From contig NZ_SWFJ01000013.1 in assembly GCF_005144795.1 (NCBI RefSeq), positions 1 to 46,013 of the forward strand: a stretch of 46,013 nucleotides of DNA. The letters run 5' to 3'. The notes beneath the pieces were generated by a model. It was not told where the DNA came from. It worked only from the letters and a program-made list of their open reading frames with translations, and did not search any database. Below are positions 42,366 through 46,013 of this stretch, in pieces. How positions within the stretch are numbered: the stretch's first letter is position 1; each line of letters opens with the position of its first letter. The position numbers were made by a program, and so were the translations under genes. The DNA comes from Streptococcus mitis. Lineage in GTDB: Bacteria > Bacillota > Bacilli > Lactobacillales > Streptococcaceae.

Positions 42366-45068
42366 CTACTCTACTGATTTCAGGGCTTCAAGCATATCCA
42401 CCTTTCTCAAGTAGTGATTGACAAAGAGACCCAGTAAGGCTAAGATCACAGTCACTGCGACGATTGGAAGAGCATAGACTTCCCAGCTGACTCGTGGATA
42501 AAAAAGTATGGTGGCAGGTGAGATCATTTGAATCAAAAATTGATGTAAATAGTAGCCGGCTACCAAACCGAGAACAATCCCCACAAAGGACAGCACCATG
42601 GTTTCGCGGTAGATATAGAGGGTCACTTCTTTATTATGGAAACCGAGAACCTTTATGGTCGAAAGTTCACGGATACGTTCTGCCACATTAATATTGGTGA
42701 GATTGTAAAGAATGACAATGGCTAGCAAGACGGAAACAAGGATAAGGATTGCCATGGTTTTATTGAGAGAATTGGCTACAGATTCAAAGAGGTGGATAGC
42801 CGTTGCATTTTGGACCACCCCAGAAACAGCAGTTTTTTTCATAAAGGCCGCAGCTTCTTTCTCCGTATTGGATGGTGTTGGCTCTTTTAATTTTACTAGG
42901 TAGGTATTGTCTTTCGGACTGGTACCGTAGACTTGTTCGTATGTCGCTCGGTTGAGATAAACAAAGTGTCCAACATAGTTTTCAGAAATAGCCGATACCT
43001 TGATTTCTTTCCCATCAAGCTCCAGCTTGTCTCCAACCGTAACATCTGCTAGTTGAGCTAGTTTTTGACTTACGACTGCTCCATCACTGATCTCCACCTC
43101 TTGGCCATTTTCCTCTAATGCGATAAAGGGTTTGAAATTTTCTCGGCTTGTAACCATTATGGTAATAGTCTGAAGTCCTGCTTTTCCTTTGAAATCTTTT
43201 TCAATGGATTTAGAGTAGATTTTTTGGTAAGCATGGATAGGCTCAGATTGCAAGGCACTTTCTAGGGCTGCTTTTTCTTGCTCCGTTACACTGCTCTTTT
43301 CCGCTACAATCATCTGATATTGCTGGATTTGTTCAAATTGACGATTGACAACTCCTTCCACAGAAGACTGAATGCCAAGACCTGCAAATAGGAGAGCAAC
43401 CGAACCCGCAACTCCAAAAATGGTCATCAACATCCGTTGCTTATAACGGAAAATATTTCGCGCCGTAACCTTATGAGTGAAGCTCAAACGACTCCAAATA
43501 AAACTCAGGCGTTCCAGCAAAATCTTTGATCCTTTAACGGGAGGTTTGGGCAGCAAAAGTTTGGCTGCTTCATCGTGCAATTCCCTCCGTGCCACTAGAT
43601 AAGCTGGCAAGACACTGGATACCCAACTTAAGGCCAGGGCAAGAAGGCTATAAGACCAGTAGAAATACTCCTGACTTTTCCCAACGACCATTCCAGCTGT
43701 TATAACATCCGAAATCACGCCTGCAAGGAGATAATGTCCTAAAAGCGTTCCTAAAACGGTTCCTACAGTTCCTGCAAGAAAACCATAGAGGACAAACTTG
43801 GCAACAATATCTTTATTCTTATAACCTAGAGCCTTGAAAATACCAGCATTGGTGCGCTCTTCATCCACAAAGCGAGTCATAGTTGTAAAGGTTACCATTG
43901 CAGCAACCATAAAAAGCACCACGGGAAAGATATTCCCGACAGAACGAATACTTGCTGAAGCGTTACTGTACATGAGATAGCCTTGACCGCCTGGCATGGT
44001 TTGGCGGTTGTATACATGGTAAGTAGGCTCTGCCAGTTCATCAAGCTCTTTCTGGTGTTGTTCAAGCTTCTCTTTTTCCTTGGCTAGATTACTCTCTGTC
44101 TGAGCCATTTTTTCTTTTTCTGTAGCCAATTCTTCCTTAGCTTTTGTCCATTGCTCCTTGGCTTGACTCTTTTGAGGCTCAGGCAAAGCGGTCACTTGTT
44201 CTTCTTGAGTTTTCAATCGACTTTCAGCCTGTTCTAACTGACTCTTGCCTTTTTGAAGGTTACTTTCAGCTGTTTGGAGCTGTTCTTTTCCATCTTCCAA
44301 GCTCTTTTGCCCATTTGTTTTGATACTTTCTAATCGTTTTTGACCATTATCAGCTAGCAAGTCTTGCAATGCTTCCTGATGTTGATCTCGTTTGCTTCTA
44401 TAGTCTGATGAAAAGGCATCCAAATTTTTAAAATCGTCATAGCGCACACGCGCAATGCTATAAACATCTGAGGCAAACTGACTGGGTAAAATCACTCCAT
44501 AGCCAGCCAAGCTTCCATTTCCACTACTAGCCCCTCCCAAGTCTTCTTGAGAAAGTATCTCACCCGACTGAACAAATCCAGTAATGGTGAAAGATTGGGA
44601 TTTTATGACGGTCTTCCCTTCTTCTTTCTTGCTAAAGGTAATTGTCTGCCCAATCTGATAGCGGTCTTTCCAGAAATCTGCCAAGGAAATTTCCCCATCA
44701 GCCTCTGGAAGTCGCCCTTCTGTCACTTGGAAGGTTGAAATTCCCTCCGGCTTGGAATAAAGTCGAACCGCTTCTTCACTATTTTCAACGGTTAGGTCTG
44801 CCATATAGCCAAACTCAACACTTGCTCCTTGAAGGGTCTTTAGTTCGTCTTGATCCTTTTTATCCAATCCATAATCAGCTATCACTGCCAGATCCAAGGT
44901 ATTTGCTTTACGGAGATAATCCTCAGCTGTACGTTCCATATTTGGGCTAGTCACTTTGAGACCTACTAGAGCTAAAGACCCCAGCATCATCAAGGTCAAG
45001 ATAGATAAAAAGCGTCCCTTGGAAGCAGTCACCGACTGGAGCAAGTCTTTTCGGTATGTTTTTTTCAT
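42366..45068 (-). CDS. FtsX-family ABC transporter permease with long extracellular coiled coil
   Basis: A 900-residue permease with one N-terminal membrane segment (about 20-40), a large outer domain and two FtsX blocks (about 375-500 and 755-900) of three membrane segments each, giving the duplicated layout of large MacB/LolE-like exporters. Residues 225-346 form a highly charged coiled coil (QL..AE..L pattern), probably projecting outside. The start at 45068 follows TTGGAG by nine bases, and lies one base after the ATPase stop; upstream in-frame codons overlap the ATPase gene. Such pairs export or resist peptides and lipids or act as mechanotransmitters; the substrate is unknown. Confidence 0.85.
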   Translation of the reverse strand: MKKTYRKDLLQSVTASKGRFLSILTLMMLGSLALVGLKVTSPNMERTAEDYLRKANTLDLAVIADYGLDKKDQDELKTLQGASVEFGYMADLTVENSEEAVRLYSKPEGISTFQVTEGRLPEADGEISLADFWKDRYQIGQTITFSKKEEGKTVIKSQSFTITGFVQSGEILSQEDLGGASSGNGSLAGYGVILPSQFASDVYSIARVRYDDFKNLDAFSSDYRSKRDQHQEALQDLLADNGQKRLESIKTNGQKSLEDGKEQLQTAESNLQKGKSQLEQAESRLKTQEEQVTALPEPQKSQAKEQWTKAKEELATEKEKMAQTESNLAKEKEKLEQHQKELDELAEPTYHVYNRQTMPGGQGYLMYSNASASIRSVGNIFPVVLFMVAAMVTFTTMTRFVDEERTNAGIFKALGYKNKDIVAKFVLYGFLAGTVGTVLGTLLGHYLLAGVISDVITAGMVVGKSQEYFYWSYSLLALALSWVSSVLPAYLVARRELHDEAAKLLLPKPPVKGSKILLERLSFIWSRLSFTHKVTARNIFRYKQRMLMTIFGVAGSVALLFAGLGIQSSVEGVVNRQFEQIQQYQMIVAEKSSVTEQEKAALESALQSEPIHAYQKIYSKSIEKDFKGKAGLQTITIMVTSRENFKPFIALEENGQEVEISDGAVVSQKLAQLADVTVGDKLELDGKEIKVSAISENYVGHFVYLNRATYEQVYGTSPKDNTYLVKLKEPTPSNTEKEAAAFMKKTAVSGVVQNATAIHLFESVANSLNKTMAILILVSVLLAIVILYNLTNINVAERIRELSTIKVLGFHNKEVTLYIYRETMVLSFVGIVLGLVAGYYLHQFLIQMISPATILFYPRVSWEVYALPIVAVTVILALLGLFVNHYLRKVDMLEALKSVE

Positions 45069-45069
45069 G

Positions 45070-45771
45070 CTAATACTCCAATGTATCGATAGCCTGTGGA
45101 TGCTCATTGATTGTTACTCTCATAACAGTGGCATCACGCATGTGAATCACCCGATCTGCGATAGGAGCTAGCGAGCTATTGTGAGTCACGATAATCACCG
45201 TCGCTCCCTTTTGACGAGACATGTCTTGGAGAATCTTCAAGACTTGCTTGCCTGTCTGATAATCCAAGGCTCCAGTTGGTTCATCACAAAGGAGAATTTT
45301 AGGATTTTTGGCTACTGCGCGTGCAATGGAGACTCGCTGTTGCTCCCCTCCAGAAAGCTGGGCTGGAAAATTATTCATCCGATGAGCAAGACCCACATCT
45401 GTCAGAACTTGCTCGGGATTCAAGGCATCTGTCACGATTTCTGAAGCCAACTCCACATTTTCCTTAGCTGTCAGATTGGAAACTAGATTATAAAACTGAA
45501 AAACAAAACCGACATCATTGCGGCGGTAATTGGTTCTCTGGTGGGAATTGTAGTCTGCAATATTGGCACCATCAATCCAGATTTCCCCCTCGTCATTGGT
45601 ATCCATACCTCCTAGGAGATTGAGAACGGTTGATTTTCCAGCACCTGAAGCGCCAAGAATAATGACCAGCTCCCCTTTTTCAATTTCAAAATTCACATCG
45701 CGATTAGCCACAATCTCCGTATCCCCAACCTGGTAACGCTTGTAGCTGTGTTTCATTTCAATATAAGCCAT
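45070..45771 (-). CDS. ABC transporter ATP-binding protein (MacB/LolD type)
   Basis: A 233-residue ATPase with Walker A GASGAGKS (40-47), signature LSGGEQQR and Walker [13 protein letters not shown]; the GALD ending and short length are those of MacB/LolD/FtsE partners. It is coupled to the 900-residue permease and is first in the two-gene unit, with GAAGGA before the ATG. Confidence 0.92.
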   Translation of the reverse strand: MAYIEMKHSYKRYQVGDTEIVANRDVNFEIEKGELVIILGASGAGKSTVLNLLGGMDTNDEGEIWIDGANIADYNSHQRTNYRRNDVGFVFQFYNLVSNLTAKENVELASEIVTDALNPEQVLTDVGLAHRMNNFPAQLSGGEQQRVSIARAVAKNPKILLCDEPTGALDYQTGKQVLKILQDMSRQKGATVIIVTHNSSLAPIADRVIHMRDATVMRVTINEHPQAIDTLEY

Positions 45772-45813
45772 CGTCCTTCTCTCTTTCTTATAAACAAGTC
45801 ACTCTTTACTATC

Positions 45814-45819
45814 ATTATA
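45814..45819 (-). promoter_or_regulatory. Promoter -10 of the ABC exporter unit
   Basis: TATAAT on the minus strand, 42 bases before the ATPase start; no clear -35. Confidence 0.5.
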
Positions 45820-45849
45820 ACGCTTTTTCGAAGAGTTGGATACTAGAAT

Positions 45850-45886
45850 AAAAAGAAAAACCTAGGTATTCCTAGGCTTTCTTTTT
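45850..45886. terminator. Bidirectional terminator beside the insertion sequence
   Basis: AAAAAGAAA-CCTAGG, a TATT loop and CCTAGG-CTTTCTTTTT form a hairpin flanked by A and T runs. It directly abuts the insertion-sequence end at 45888 and probably ended a gene now outside or displaced by the insertion. Confidence 0.7.
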
Positions 45887-45887
45887 A

Positions 45888-46013
45888 GGCTCTATAATAT
45901 TCGTAGTGGGTAAATCCCCTATAGATATTATGGAGCCTATTTTTGTGTAGAAAAAAAGTCCCATATGACCTATAATGAAAAGCGACTAAACAACTCATTA
46001 GAAAGAATCATAT
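45888..46013 (+). mobile_element. Left end of a probable ISL3-family (IS1167-like) insertion sequence
   Basis: GGCTCTATAATATT begins an inverted repeat whose second arm reads ATAGATATTATGGAGCC (about 17 of 23 positions pair). I recall this terminal pattern and the following sequence from pneumococcal ISL3-type elements, in which the transposase ATG would fall at about 46012, just past the window edge, after AGAAAG. A 16-codon frame from 45965 has no SD and is probably not a gene. No target duplication can be checked. Confidence 0.55.

Noticed and set aside
45965..46013. Start of a gene at 45965
   Set aside because: No SD, only 16 codons visible, and the layout fits the untranslated left end of an insertion sequence with its transposase start at the window edge.
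1..46013. tRNA or rRNA genes, BOX or RUP elements, competence cin-boxes
   Set aside because: Looked for by eye on both strands; no convincing cloverleaf, rRNA segment or matching consensus was seen.

Overview
The window is chromosomal DNA from a mitis-group streptococcus (S. mitis / S. pneumoniae / S. pseudopneumoniae). I judge this from remembered gene order and near-identical proteins, not from a search. The supporting runs are dhfR-(56-aa membrane protein)-clpX-engB, cdaA-cdaR-glmM, rapZ-yvcK-whiA, the divergent mntE and Ca/Mn P-type ATPase pair, dapB-cca-ABC-F, and cadD next to rpsO. The DNA is AT-rich, promoters are often of the extended -10 (TGnTATAAT) kind typical of pneumococcus, and most genes lie on the minus strand.

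Layout. 1-3262 (-): N-terminal 1087 residues of a YSIRK surface protein with collagen-like Gly-X-Y tracts (PclA-like), running off the left edge. 3480-4964 (+): a divergent Mga/MgrA-type regulator. 5019-7948 (-): yaaA, a membrane protein of unknown function and a short peptide deformylase-like protein, with a hairpin-rich MITE-like repeat in between. 8071-12259: manganese/calcium export, namely a P-type ATPase behind a yybP-ykoY Mn riboswitch, divergent from mntE. 12296-20589 (-): ABC-F, cca, dapB, DegV, DUF1149, glmM, cdaR, cdaA. 20728-21696 (+): ferredoxin/flavodoxin-NADP+ reductase. 21729-28789 (-): whiA, yvcK, rapZ, ridA, engB, clpX, a 56-aa membrane protein, dhfR, cmk and a LysM surface protein. 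28835-29032 (+): a one-cluster ferredoxin. 29090-36197 (-): glycosyltransferase, galE, FAD oxidoreductase, Nif3-like, trmK and a second P-type ATPase. 36330-37079 (+): a PlsC-type acyltransferase. 37122-40628 (-): a siderophore-type iron uptake operon (permease, ATPase, lipoprotein, esterase). 40797-41843: a cadD cassette. Then rpsO, a two-gene FtsX/MacB-type ABC exporter, and the left end of a probable ISL3-family insertion sequence.

How genes work together. The ATPase/MntE pair exports Mn/Ca from one 300-bp divergent control region. cdaA-cdaR-glmM couples c-di-AMP synthesis to cell-wall precursor supply. The iron operon pairs uptake with an esterase that could open a siderophore. cadD sits with a relic of a mobilizable rolling-circle plasmid: a MobV-type oriT/RSA site lies just upstream of it, and two identical copies of the rpsO terminator bracket the cassette.

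Most interesting points: (1) the cadD cassette with oriT relic, duplicated terminator and Cys-rich leader peptide; (2) three genes (yaaA, ferredoxin, second P-type ATPase) whose -10 elements lie 6-7 nt before the ATG with no Shine-Dalgarno, predicting leaderless mRNAs; (3) collagen-like tracts each near an EF-hand-like DxDxNG loop; (4) an inverted-repeat leader upstream of dapB; (5) a deformylase homologue lacking the catalytic-site Gln; (6) a DHFR with a commensal-type residue set but the trimethoprim-susceptible Ile100. All functional statements rest on reading motifs by eye; no database search was run.
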